Of a stretch of 64,000 nt of DNA, positions 28,601-37,550 are shown one piece after another. Below the pieces are notes generated by a model, which saw only the letters and a list, made by a program, of their open reading frames with translations, was not told the DNA's origin and searched no databases. The stretch's first letter is position 1, and the number at the start of each line of letters is the position of its first letter. Made by a program: the position numbers and the translations under genes. Origin of the DNA: Beroe forskalii (taxonomy: Eukaryota; Ctenophora; Nuda; Beroida; Beroidae); contig WFMF01000430.1 of assembly GCA_011033025.1 (NCBI GenBank), forward strand, positions 1-64,000, given 5' to 3'.

Positions 28601-29163
28601 ATATTTTCAATGAAAATTGAAATTGACGCCCACATTCCTCATCCTCATAATAAAACAAGACTACATCTTCATGACTTCATGTCTTATCAAAAGTTAAAGT
28701 GAGAAGGTACAATGAGCGATCCCAATGTGATGTGGCATATTTCAATTTTCGCGGTTAAAATTTGGCCCTCCAAAAACGAAATCGGATGCTCTGATTAACT
28801 GCATGAAGTATTGAATATCTATAAAAAGTTAATTTGGTATCAGCACATTCATTAAATTGTAATTTAGCGTCAGCAGACGCGTTAATTTGTTAATTCTTCG
28901 AATCTCCAACCTGAAGCATTATGGGGCGGTCTCAAAAGAAATATCATATTTTGATATTAAACGTAGCGCGCACAAACATTTTACAGATTCAATACCCCTA
29001 AAAGATATCAAGTGTGGTCGGATTTCGCCTACGCGCGCCACTGCGCGGTGGGACCGTGGGAAAATTTTCGCTGCCCCGGCACAGGAGGATAAATAATTCC
29101 TTTCCATGTTCCCAGGGCAACGAAAATTTTGAATATTGGATCATTTTGAGGCTGAATTTGTAA
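1549..29163 (+). CDS. Matrix metalloproteinase (propeptide, catalytic and hemopexin domains), 13 visible exons, 5' exon missing
   Basis: This is a secreted zinc endopeptidase of the matrixin family, which cleaves extracellular matrix proteins. The exons are 1549-1642, 1849-1930, 10866-10981, 15934-16002, 16778-16882, 17186-17320, 18019-18119, 18399-18537, 21364-21475, 25173-25223, 25460-25520, 26504-26575 and 29116-29163. All join in phase and give about 394 residues. In order they encode a propeptide with cysteine switch PRCGDSD, the catalytic domain with [11 protein letters not shown] and the Met-turn GALM, and four hemopexin blades. No signal-peptide or start-methionine exon was found upstream. 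Oddities are a short linker after the cysteine switch with no furin RXKR site, two residues fewer than usual before HELGH, and no C-terminal hemopexin cysteine. The family call is secure. The exact boundaries are inferred from sequence. Confidence 0.9.
1849..1930 (+). CDS. MMP exon: cysteine switch
   Basis: It encodes [19 protein letters not shown] followed by [12 protein letters not shown] is the cysteine that ligates the active-site zinc and keeps the zymogen latent. The usual PD pair after PRCGV is GDSD here. The donor aataa|gtgctt is only moderate. Confidence 0.85.
3730..3895 (+). repeat. Tandem repeat, 30-50-bp units
   Basis: The units contain aagataagtcattaagtcgt and gtactgtgaaggtactgtg, repeated three to four times with length differences. 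It is in the long second MMP intron. Confidence 0.8.
5279..5385 (+). mobile_element. Inverted-repeat element of about 107 bp
   Basis: The left arm gaatctaagtcaggatattt faces a right arm ending aatattgacttagattc. Inner parts also pair (cagatcagga against tcctgatctg). It can fold into one long hairpin. Confidence 0.55.
7801..7912 (+). repeat. TGACGTCA dispersed element, three copies in tandem
   Basis: Three copies of gatgacgtcattatc are spaced about 40 bp apart, with aatggtgaattgatgacgtc between. Other copies lie near 6178, 7101, 12563, 22461, 23571, 24660, 31008, 39563, 40364, 41117, 43071, 45341, 46187, 50208, 50473, 50649 and 60170. Confidence 0.8.
8036..8098 (+). repeat. 17-18-bp tandem repeat, four copies
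   Basis: The unit is cgtaccgaacctagaaa, in an MMP intron. Confidence 0.9.
10866..10981 (+). CDS. MMP exon: start of catalytic domain
   Basis: It follows ttccgcag and encodes [20 protein letters not shown], then [18 protein letters not shown]. This matches the matrixin pattern of a beta strand followed by a helix and A...W..V.P..F. It joins the preceding exon in phase across an 8.9-kb intron. Confidence 0.85.
10982..15933. other. MMP intron without recognised genes
   Basis: It contains a small duplication (tgattttagtgcacatttt at about 11025 and 11090), the 13073 repeat and AT-rich sequence. Short open frames here look random. Confidence 0.5.
13073..13268 (+). repeat. Tandem duplication of about 96 bp
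   Basis: Two copies contain aataggcgcgttcctaacc, ccatcgcc, tttttcctgtgcgacctga and gtgtttggtttgtata. It is in an MMP intron. Confidence 0.88.
15934..16002 (+). CDS. MMP exon: structural zinc and calcium region
   Basis: It encodes [20 protein letters not shown], then TG, matching the family pattern DI...F....H.D..FDG, which supplies structural zinc and calcium ligands. The acceptor acagag|aa is chosen because it keeps the frame with the preceding phase-1 donor. Confidence 0.8.
16484..16611 (+). mobile_element. Short inverted-repeat element (MITE-like)
   Basis: GGATCGATTGAA at the left end faces TTCAATCGATCC at the right end. The arms continue imperfectly (gatcgacaaaacgtgcaatt against aaattgcgcgtttcatcgat). 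It is in an MMP intron. Confidence 0.5.
16778..16882 (+). CDS. MMP exon: ELAHAF region
   Basis: It encodes [20 protein letters not shown], then [15 protein letters not shown], matching LAHAF.P......HFD..E.WT of matrixins. The donor is tgtg|gtgagt. The ends of the following intron share the motif ctttttgtgg. Confidence 0.9.
17186..17320 (+). CDS. MMP exon: catalytic zinc helix and Met-turn
   Basis: It encodes [20 protein letters not shown], then [20 protein letters not shown] and IQNLYG. The three zinc-binding histidines, the catalytic glutamate and the Met-turn methionine are all present. The acceptor follows a polypyrimidine tract of more than 100 nt at about 17040-17185. Confidence 0.95.
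18019..18119 (+). CDS. MMP exon: hinge and hemopexin blade 1, first half
   Basis: The catalytic domain runs into the hemopexin domain with almost no hinge. The exon encodes [20 protein letters not shown], then [13 protein letters not shown]. The single cysteine is at the usual position of the first hemopexin cysteine. Confidence 0.82.
18399..18537 (+). CDS. MMP exon: hemopexin blades 1-2
   Basis: It follows cttcccctcag and encodes [20 protein letters not shown], then [20 protein letters not shown] and YSFLFAG. This shows the W.FD....GFP..I...F.GLP..I.A pattern of hemopexin blades. Confidence 0.88.
18538..19170 (+). repeat. Intronic GC-hairpin repeat block, three units of about 128 bp
   Basis: Three similar units begin near 18748, 18880 and 19008. 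Each contains the small palindrome GGCGTGG..CCACGCC followed by a T-rich stretch and a shared tail with attccttcgcc and gttgcttatg. A related GC palindrome, ccccgtggggg...ccccacgg, opens the block near 18558. A tttatttattt microsatellite lies at about 18625-18655. Confidence 0.75.
19590..19735 (+). repeat. Tandem repeat, about 51 bp x 3
   Basis: The unit contains cataataactgttggattag followed by tcgcacaataacacccaatg, repeated three times in an MMP intron. Confidence 0.8.
20824..21252 (+). mobile_element. MITE-like foldback element, TA flanks, CCTTATTG ends
   Basis: The inverted ends CCTTATTGGCCTTTATTTAA and TTTAGCCGGCC...CAATAAGG face each other and are bounded by TA on both sides (20822-20823 and 21253-21254). 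The interior has several ggccggttaa copies in both orientations. No transposase is present. TA flanks suggest a Tc1/mariner-type non-autonomous element, by inference. It shares its terminal bases with the element at 43399-43875. Confidence 0.6.
21364..21475 (+). CDS. MMP exon: hemopexin blade 2
   Basis: It encodes [20 protein letters not shown], then [21 protein letters not shown]......GYPK...WGL is the typical core of a hemopexin blade. Confidence 0.9.
23700..23870 (+). repeat. Tandem duplication of about 80 bp
   Basis: Two copies of the segment ggatagtacctacatcatc, gtagcaacgaagttgtgcct and attattatatctctatatct lie in an MMP intron. The second copy has a small ataat insertion. Confidence 0.85.
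24229..24287 (+). repeat. Perfect hairpin, 25-bp arms, 9-nt loop
   Basis: aaatgatgtgtcaatcaagc... pairs without mismatch with its reverse complement ending ...gacacatcattt. It is in an MMP intron. Confidence 0.9.
25173..25223 (+). CDS. MMP exon: hemopexin blade 3, first part
   Basis: This 51-nt exon encodes [17 protein letters not shown], the YFF.G..YYR segment of a hemopexin blade. Both borders are in phase 2. Confidence 0.85.
25460..25520 (+). CDS. MMP exon: hemopexin blade 3, second part
   Basis: This 61-nt exon encodes [20 protein letters not shown], with the GYPQ...W motif, after a strong ctctctgcag acceptor. Confidence 0.87.
26030..26503 (+). repeat. Intron tandem duplication carrying a splice acceptor
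   Basis: Two copies of about 220-250 bp run from ggaataaggtt through ccataggaaaggta to gtcatcacttattaaagc. The first ends tatttcag at 26284 and the second ends ttgtggcag at 26503, the acceptor of MMP exon 26504-26575. Confidence 0.8.
26504..26575 (+). CDS. MMP exon: hemopexin blade 4
   Basis: It encodes [20 protein letters not shown], then FLHH, with D.A......YFF resembling the start of a fourth blade. Its acceptor lies at the end of the second copy of a duplicated intron segment of about 220-250 bp. Confidence 0.82.
26740..26997 (+). repeat. 17-bp tandem repeat (ttattaacaacggtacc)
   Basis: About 15 copies lie in an MMP intron, immediately left of the foldback element. A few degenerate units continue on its right (27721-27750), so the element appears inserted within this array. 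Confidence 0.9.
26998..27720 (+). mobile_element. Foldback element with long inverted termini and 8-bp target duplication
   Basis: Both ends read GGTAACTCGGTAATCTGCCG inwards and continue into GC-rich subterminal tandem repeats (cacctggggca units on the left, the reverse complement on the right). TTAACGAC flanks the element at 26990-26997 and 27721-27728. The core, about 27190-27400, is single copy with no transposase. An 8-bp duplication is typical of hAT-type insertion. The assignment is an inference. Confidence 0.65.
27840..28100 (+). repeat. 60-bp tandem repeat, about four copies
   Basis: The unit contains gacgttgacaccact, gcatgacgaatagcgttacg and tgcacataccaact. The core tgacgttgacaccac is the reverse complement of the core of the 56590-56860 repeat. 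Confidence 0.88.
29116..29163 (+). CDS. MMP terminal exon (probable)
   Basis: It follows atgttcccag in phase 0 and encodes [15 protein letters not shown] and a stop. EYW fits the end of a hemopexin blade strand. The cysteine that normally closes the domain is missing, so either the C-terminus is shortened or this is an alternative last exon. Confidence 0.6.
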   Translation, partial: GNENFEYWIILRLNL

Positions 29164-29174
29164 CAGTCTCCATC

Positions 29175-32100
29175 ATGATTTCAGTACTATTTCCGTTCAA
29201 CAACAGAAAAGCTGCTGTCGACCCATCTCAAGTCCAGGAAATAAAGTATTCATTCTTCCTTTGCGAAGAAGAAAATTCCGAAGAAGCCGATCAAAGTAGA
29301 GCACGGTTAGTTCTATAAGTTGGTCAGTTTCAACGGAGGTTCATGGTGACATGATTTGACAATTAACTAAGCCTGTTTAACAGTTTTCCTAACGTTTTAT
29401 ATACATGGATTTAAGCATCAGCTTCAATCTATAAATCACTATTTTCTTTTTACAGGTTTATCAAGGAAACGAGTAGTGCCATGGCCAACACTATTAACAC
29501 AGAGAACTGGGAAAGATTCAAGAGATTAGAAATTGACATGCTAGGTAAGTTCGTCCGTTTTCTATCGAAATAAATATAATTCCCAAATTTAAGAGATTTG
29601 ATTTCAATAATTTCATCTTTTAGTTGTTTGACCATTTTGATTTTAGTATTATTGTAATCAGGGTTCGTTCACACATTCGGTAATCATCAAGGGGGAAGGA
29701 GAGGGGTTTTAGTCGATTTTTTAGCGGAAACTTCCAAGCTGCTGTAAATACTGGGTTCCGGGATACGGGGTTTGAAATCAGCGCAATAGTTGATTACGCA
29801 ATATGTGAACAATCCCTGACGCCTACAATTTCTGATTAACACGCCCCTCTTTCAGCTCCTCATCCCTCCCACTCTCTCAGACATTTTGTAACAGTGTGGC
29901 TCCTCCCTGTCTGTCTCGTTTTTAGACTCCTCTCTTAGAATCCCGGCTAAACTCCGCACGCATTGCCTAGCCCACCGCACATATGCCATCCGACGAAAAC
30001 GTATCGTGAAACGAAACGCGGCAATTCCACCTTGCGGTAAAATGTCATATAAAAGTGGCACTTTCACTGGCAAGACATATGAGCCACTTGGCACCAGCTA
30101 AGCCATGCGTGCAGTGAGTATAAGATAAGTATACCAATATGCGTTCAAGTTGAAACCCAGATCGCATTCGCACAAATCGGCCGTCTTTAGACTGTAATAC
30201 TAATAGAGAGGCTATTTATAACGGTAATTGGAATGACGGTGGGCGATTTTATATGAACCGAGAAGAGAATATGTTCGATCAACGTTCTCTGTGATAGTTG
30301 AAGAACTCTATCATCCTTGGACTAATGGACTATCGCAATGAAAATTAATTGGAATGTGCGCTATCGAACTTTAGCGATCTGCCTTTCCTTCATTAGCCTT
30401 GGATCGATTAATTTTGAAAGTTGCTTAAGAAGCGATAGGTCTTTTAACTCTAAGATTTCCTTTGTTTTAATTAATTGCCAATTATGTGCCTTAAGTAATT
30501 TGTTCTATTAACTTGACAATTTAAGTTCGATTTCTCTCGATTCTTGATACCCTCAATAGATTTCTCATCAATTAAATCTTACGATTTAAACGGTTGACAA
30601 CTCTTAAATAAAATGTTGACCCCATGATAATTTCTCTGTGTGCCACTGTTAAGTCATCAAATTTAACCGGCGTGTTTTTCATTTATTATAATTCAAAACT
30701 TCCATTCCTGCATCGGTGTTGCAAAATATTTTGGGAATGATTCAGAAACTTCCATCAATGTGACGTACGCGATTACGATCAGCAGCATAATCACGTACGT
30801 ATAAATTGCGCACCGGTGGAAATTTCAGAATCATTGTCAGATTTTGCGATACCCGAACAATGTAAAGTTTTGTATATACACACGACTCAGTTAACTCAAC
30901 TGAATGGAGAGGAATACATTATTATTGACTTGAATCAATGATTTTTCACGTTTAATTATTGATGTAAAATGTTATGCAAAGGCTTTGCACGAAACGGGAC
31001 AATTGGCGTCATCAACTGATCATAGTAAATTATGATAATGACGTAGAAGCATGGACAATGCTTGTTTCTCGTGCGTAGGGTAGTGTGATAGTGTACAGAA
31101 TGAATTATGATCTAATGTATTGCTGTAAATAAAATAATTTATTTGAATTATTGAACTTCTATGGAGGTTATTTTGCTTTGTTAATGTTCGCCATGAAATT
31201 CTGCATGAAGGGGGAGGGTCGATCAGGTGGGAGCCCGAAATTTTCAAACGTTTTTGGGAGTTTTGAACATCATCACACTCTGATTACCTCGAAATATGCA
31301 AATTTGAAAATGTCGCAATATTTTAAATTTAATGGCCAATTAGTCATCATTTTCATTTAGAATCAAGATAGTACTGTCTGAAAACCAGATGTAATAATTC
31401 AATCCTTGATCACGTACAAGTCACGCATCATACACAAAGAAATAGTACATTACACGATAAGCTGCGATGGATTTTTTGATTGTAGACTTTCTTTTTACGT
31501 AAAAAAGGAATAACCGTTCTCGTATATGATATTGGATACTTAAGATTAACTGTTAACTGCCAAAATCCATGCTTTTGCTTGAATATTTTCGATTTAAATC
31601 ATTCGAATTGTTATCACGATTATATTCTTATCAGCAAAAACAGTCATTCATACTATAAAATTCAAGTAACTTTAGATTTAAAGTGATAACGCTTGTATCA
31701 TAATTCACATTCATGATATGCTTTTGCGTGGTCTCACTTCCGTTTGTAAAGTATTCATTTCATATTCTACTCGATAAAATTAATCATAAATAAAAGGGTA
31801 TCAATTATGAATAAGTATTATTGGTTCATTGTGTTTAAGAGTAAATAGTCGTAACATTTCATCCAAAGGGCTATAAAGGTTCAGGGGCCAGGGTCACATA
31901 GATGAGAGTTTATGGTTGAAATTGTAAGGGTTGGGGTCAGGCCGATAAAGAAGCAAAGACTTTCAGAAGTTATTAAAAAGCTTCGTTCACCCCTAATTTC
32001 CAATTTCGTTTTATCGTAGGTGGTATCATGTCCGAAGCTACTAGGAATCGAAGGAGTCTCTGTAGTCACACCTGTATTGACGAGGAAACAAACAAATGGG

Positions 32101-35100
32101 TGTGTCGGAAAGATACCAACATGCCTCAGGTTTTGAATGACACCGTATAACCTTATCTTACGATATTTTTTTCATTTTGAGGCCGTAATATTTCGTTTAT
32201 ATCATATGATATTTTCATCTGAATGTTTGTGTAAAATATTTACAATATTCCCGCATGATCAGGCTAGTGGTTGTAACACGTTGGATGGGGAAAAAGTTGA
32301 AGTTGTTCTGGAGGGGGAGATGTGGCCTAAACTCAATGTTCTACCCAACGAGATGATAGCCACCCCACAAGGACAGTACGTATGGGTTTTCTTTTTGGAG
32401 ATGCTGGCATCCTTGCCTACAATTTAATATATATTTTTTCACGATTCTCAAATTAGCCTGAGAAGGAAAAAAACTGAAGACTTTTCAATATTTGATCGAG
32501 AAAGAAATTTCCAGTTAGTAAGTTGAGTCTGTACCATCTTCAAAATAAAAACCTGAACGATACGTTACATATTGTGTGGGAAATTAAGAACTCAAACATT
32601 TTTCATAGCGAGACAATCTATAAATGTGTGCTTAATTCTACGTTAAATGAATTTGTACAAAAGTAGAAATTTTCTGGGCCTGATCAGTGCCTACAATTTG
32701 CTGCTTAGTTAGTGCTTACTTATAGTAGCTATTTTCCAGTCCATATGTTTACAGTTTCTGCCACTTATCAGATCAAAGTTTTGGTTTTTGATTTTATAAT
32801 AACACTTCAGACGGATGTTTCCCGAATTTCAATGTTCGAGTGAGTGGTCTCAAACCGATGCTGAACTATTTCATCTTTCTGATAGCCCTCCCTTTTTCTG
32901 ACAGGAAATACTGCTTCAGCGACCACTCCCAGAAGTGAGATTCGGATTTCACATCGATGCATGTCCTAATTATACCGTGATTCTTGAAAACCCTTGGCTT
33001 TTGACTCATTTTGTATTCTGAATTCTCCGATCTTCAAAAACCAAATGTTCATGTAGTTTTACCCAAATTGATTCCCATTCCTCGAAATCGCTACAGAATA
33101 ACTTATTCTATTTCTATAAACTGATCAGTATAATTATCTGTGTAGGTGGGTGGACGCAGGGCCGGCAGATGAGGAAAGTGAGTGTAACCTCTACTATCAT
33201 CCCGATACTCCCTGTCAAGGTTATCTAAAAACAGCAAATATGCTGTAATTTGCAAACCAGTTGATATTGAATAGTCTGATCTTTTGTGTAGATTTTTTGC
33301 CAATATGAATCATATCAGATCAAATGGATAATTCATCATGCTTAGCTAAGTCACATGATCACAATTTATTATATGGACAAATTGCAGGATTGGCATGGAT
33401 GAAGAAGCCAATTTCATTCAAAATCCCGAAGTTCACGACATGCTACCGAGAAGGGAACATGGTGAGTTTTAGATGATCTCCTACGATTTCTGGGCTTTCT
33501 CTACCACAGACAAGGAATCATAGGTAAAGGTTCTAATGATACTACAACTTCATTGTTCGAGCCATGAAGTGCTATGGGTAAAATGAACAGATACTGCACG
33601 CCTATTGGTCAAGCCATAAGATGCTATGGGTATTATATAACGACTAAAAATCCCCAGATCGAAGTGCGACTGGGACAGATGTACGTGCTAATATAAAACG
33701 ACTATTAAACAACTCCCAAGCCTGTTTTAGTGAACGTGTAAGTTGCGGTATACGGTCACCACTTCGACATGTAACCGCTTATTAATCCGCAGATCGAAGT
33801 GCGACTGGGACAGATGTACGTGCTAGCCCTGCACATTGTGGAGCTTAGTGACGACCCTACAGTCCCTAACAAGTGTGTCGAGGTGGTGTTCGAGGAAACG
33901 AAGTTCGTGGCTGTCGATTCCTTCAAGAACGAGGTAGGTTTGCTTCTTGATTTCAAGAATGGGGTAGGTTTGCTTCTTGATTTCAAGAACGAGGTAGGTT
34001 TGCTTCTTGATTTCAGAATGGGGTAGTGCAGTTTGCTTCTTGATTTCAAGAACGAGGTAGGTTTGCTTCTTGATTTCAAGAACGAGGTTTGCTTCTTGAT
34101 TTCAAGAACGAGGTAGGTTGCTTCTTGATTTCAAGAATGGGGTAGATTTGCTTGATTTCAAGAACGAGGTAGGTTTGCTTCTTGATTTCAAGAACGAGGT
34201 AGGTTTGCTTCTTGATTTCAAGAATGGGGTAGGTTTGCTTGATTTCAAGAACGAGGTAGGTTTGCTTCTTGATTTCAAGAACGAGGTAGGTTTGCTTCTT
34301 GATTTCAAGAACGAGGTAGGTTTGCTTGATTTCAAGAACTAGGTTTGCTTCTTGATTTCAAGAACGAGGTAGGTTTGCTTCTTGATTTCAAGAACGAGGT
34401 AGGTTTGCTTTGATTTCAAGAACGAGGTAGGTTTGATTTCAGAACGAGGTAGGTTCACTTCTTGATTTCAAGAACGAGTTTGCTTCTTGATTTCAAGAAC
34501 GAGGTAGGTTTGCTTCTTGATTTCAAGAACGAGGTAGGTTTGCTTCTTGATTTCAAGAACGAGGTAGGTTTGCTTCTTGATTTCAAGAACGAGGTTTCTT
34601 GATTTCAAGAACGAGGTAGGTTTGCTTCTTGATTTCAAGAATGGTGGTTTGCTTCTTGATTTCAAGAACGAGGTAGGTTTGCTTCTTGATTTCAAGAACG
34701 AGGTAGGTTGCTTCTTGATTTCAAGAATGGGGTAGCGAGGAGGTTTTCTTCTTGATTTCAAGAACGAGGTAGGTTTGCTTCTTGAATTCAAGAATGGGGT
34801 AGGTTTGCTTGATTTGCAGAACGAGGCAGGTTTTCTTCTTGATTTCAAGAATGGGGTAGGTTTGCTTCTTGATTTCAAGAACGAGGTAGGTTTGCTTCTT
34901 GATTTCAAGAACAGGGTAGGTTTGCTTGATTTCAAGAACGAGGTAGGTTTGCTTCTTGATTTCAAGAACGAGGTAGGTTTGCTTCTTGATTTCAAGAACG
35001 AGGTAGGTTTGCTTCTTGATTTCAAGAACGAGGTAGGTTTGCTTCTTGATTTCAAGAACGAGGTAGGTTTGCTTCTTGATTTCAAGAATGGGGTAGGTTT

Positions 35101-35893
35101 GCTTGATTTCAAGAACGAGGTAGGTTTGCTTCTTGATTTCAAGAATGGGGTAGGTTTGCTTGATTTCAAGAACGAGGCAGGTTTTCTTCTTGATTTCAAG
35201 AACGAGGTAGGTTTGCTTCTTGATTTCAAGAACGAGGTAGGTTTGCTTCTTGATTTCAAGAACGAGGTAGGTTTTCTTCTTGATTTCAAGAATGAGGTAT
35301 GTTTTCTTATTTATTCTAAGAACGAGGGTCGAGGTATGTTTTCTTGTTTTCGAGAATGAGTTAGGTTTGCACTTTGATTTCAAGAACGAGGCAGGTTTTC
35401 TTCTTGATTTCGAGAATGAGGTATGTTTTCTTCTTAATTTTAAGAGCGAGCGGGTCGAGGTATGTTATCTTCTTGTTTTCGAGAATGAGTAAGGTTCGCT
35501 TCTTGATTTCAAGAACGAGGTATGTTTTCTTGTTTTCAAGAACGAGGTAGGATTTCTTTTCGTTGATAAAACTAAATTTAAAACGCGGTGTGAGTTTGAT
35601 TCATTGAATCATTGATTCAGATTGCAACACCCAAGGGGCACTAGCTAGGGCACTAGCTGGGCACCACTTAAACTTAATTCCACAAATTTTGTAGACAAAT
35701 TTGGTCGATAATTTATTATTTTAGAACTTTATCACAATACTACACCCTATATTTCGTGACTATGACATATCTTGAGTATTCTAAATTATTTGTTGAATAG
35801 GACCTCGAAGTCAATAACCTCTGCTGTTCTTTTCAGGCTGTCGCTACGTTGAAGTATGACCGAAGGGGGAGGACCCCCATGCATGAACACTAA
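29175..35893 (+). CDS. Unrecognised multi-exon gene, possibly extracellular
   Basis: I do not recognise this protein. Proposed exons are 29175-29305, 29456-29544, 32020-32129, 32263-32375, 32905-32934, 33388-33461, 33793-33933 and 35837-35893. All junctions agree in phase except 33461 to 33793, where a short exon or another donor is probably missed. Visible segments include ENWERFKRLEIDMLGGIMSE, SLCSHTCIDEETNKWVCRKD, EVVLEGEMWPKLNVLPNEMI, KYCFSDHSQK, GQMYVLALHIVELSDD and a stop after TPMHEH. Several cysteines suggest an oxidising location, but no signal peptide was found. The start is uncertain: an ATG lies at 29175 and an in-frame acceptor (tttcag) at 29184, so the first exon could be internal. 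A candidate AATAAA lies at 36042. The last intron is largely the 33934-35560 minisatellite. Confidence 0.6.
29545..32019. other. Intron of the unrecognised gene
   Basis: AT-rich, with one TGACGT-type element near 31008. Nothing else recognised. Confidence 0.5.
33793..33933 (+). CDS. Unknown gene, exon whose donor seeds a minisatellite
   Basis: This 47-codon exon runs from phase 0 to phase 0. It encodes IEVRLGQMYVLALHIVELSD, then DPTVPNKCVEVVFEETKFVA and VDSFKNE. Its last 12 bases (ttcaagaacgag) and the donor gtaggt recur in every unit of the adjacent array. A truncated copy of its 5' end lies at about 33655-33693. Confidence 0.75.
33934..35560 (+). repeat. 30-bp minisatellite spanning a splice donor, about 50 copies
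   Basis: The unit is ttcaagaacgag + gtaggtttgcttcttgat: the last 12 bases of exon 33793-33933 plus its donor. Variants with caagaatgggg and shortened units occur, and 35290-35560 is more diverged. Many stretches are open in several frames because the unit is a multiple of three. The repeated peptide in the exon frame is LLDFKNEVG. Confidence 0.95.
35837..35893 (+). CDS. Unknown gene, terminal exon
   Basis: It follows tgttcttttcag and encodes AVATLKYDRRGRTPMHEH and a TAA stop, in phase with the exon at 33793-33933. Confidence 0.65.
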   Translation, partial: AVATLKYDRRGRTPMHEH

Positions 35894-37365
35894 ACTACTA
35901 AACTACTCTCTCAAGATAATCCTCTCTATCAAGATACTCCTTAGAGTTTCAAAAGCAGCAGAGAATTTGCATCTCTTAACAAATACCATACTACTTAAGA
36001 CTATTACAAACTTTTCAAAAGAATTCCTGGATTCTCGGGAGAATAAAATCGAGGCGAGAAATATTATTTTATATGAGTTTGAAGTAGATTTAAAATTAAC
36101 TGGTACAATTTTGGAGATTTTTAAAGTTAATCCATAAATCAAAGCCATAAGCCCAAAGACTTTTTATATTGACGTAATTGAACTGCAATAGATTATTTTT
36201 TAGCATTTTATTTTTCATTAAATACACACAATATTTTGACCTAATAACAAAGTTTGAGAACTGTGACTTGATGTGATTTTGAGTTTATTTTTTTTAATTT
36301 CAACTTATTTTTAGATAATTTCAATATTTTATGCTTTAATATGACTTAATTCCTAATATATTCCGCACAGTTTTAGTTTGATGTTATTGTATTTGATATT
36401 TCCGCCATTAATCTTTATATGGCAATTGAAGGCTTCTCGTGGATGTTTGGAAAATTTTGTAGTTTTCAAAAAAAATCAATTTGTATTATATTCATTGATG
36501 GGTTGTAATTTCAAACTTGGAAATTGTGCTTTCTTAGATCCTTGTATTGTCTTTTCATCAATGAAACGAATTAAAAAATCCGGCATGTCAATTTCTTGAA
36601 ATTCCCTGTCCCCCTGACTTCTATACAGCACCGACGTGCTGTATAATCACGTGGAAATCATTAAACTGGAGTTATAAGTTGCTTCATTGCATGAAATCCT
36701 ATGGCTCTAAAGTAGAAATAAGCCACCTTATCGTACATTATTTTGGGTGGGAATAATTCTGGGCGCTTGGAGGACAAGGAAACTTAATTTTTTGACAAAT
36801 GTCTGAAAATAATGGATATCGGACAGTTTTCTCATGAAAATGAAATATTTTTCCGTCAAATGGCGGGACATGATAAATGGTCGGACACACTATTATTAAG
36901 TCCTCTAGCGCCCATGTTATGACCGATCAATACTTCAATAATGTCTGATACGGAATAACGATTGAGCATGGTATTTTTTCAATATTTTCACAGCAAAGAA
37001 AAAGTGAAAAAGTGAACTTTGAGTTTAATATTGGAATTAAATCCAAACGAACATTACATTACCAATTGACATAGCAAAGAATTTAATTTACATTTAAGTT
37101 CTCAAATGGTTATCAAAAAGCACTGAATTTCAGTTGAAATATCAAAATAAATTAAAGTATCAAACATAGCCTGAGAGTTTTCTATGCTAAAAGCTGGCTT
37201 TGAGAAATTCTAAAAGATAAGAGTTCTATGAAATAAATTTTATTTTAAAAAGAATATCAATATCGAAAAGTCAAAACAAAAATGAAAAAACAGGCATAAA
37301 GTGGCTGAACTATAAATATATCATACTTTTAGTCGCATAAATCAATTTACAATTTCTCAAGTTTT
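35894..37365. other. Convergent intergenic region
   Basis: It lies between the 3' ends of the + strand unknown gene and the - strand calpain-7 and is very AT-rich. Candidate poly(A) signals are at 36042 (+) and 37238-37243 (-). Confidence 0.6.
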
Positions 37366-37550
37366 TCAAGTCTTCTTCAAGGCGATCCTAAAACGGTTTT
37401 GTGACCCTACGGTAAGGAAGAATTTACCGCACTGACCTGGCTCGAAAGTCGATGGTAAAATGTGGTAAACACCGGCTGGCATCTTCTTGAAGATCATGAC
37501 AGACATGCCCGTCCGAAACTTGCCCGAGTTGGTCTTTGTAAACTTCTGAT
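37366..37550 (-). CDS. CAPN7: CAPN7 exon 23: C-terminus
   Basis: It encodes [20 protein letters not shown], then [40 protein letters not shown] and a TGA stop. P.G.Y.I.PSTF.P.Q.G.F matches the calpain-7 end. A minus-strand AATAAA at 37238-37243 is a likely poly(A) signal. Confidence 0.94.

Noticed and set aside
33756-35383. Long open frames of 190-270 codons in both strands of the 30-bp array
   Set aside because: They arise because the unit length is a multiple of three and lacks stops. They are not separate genes.
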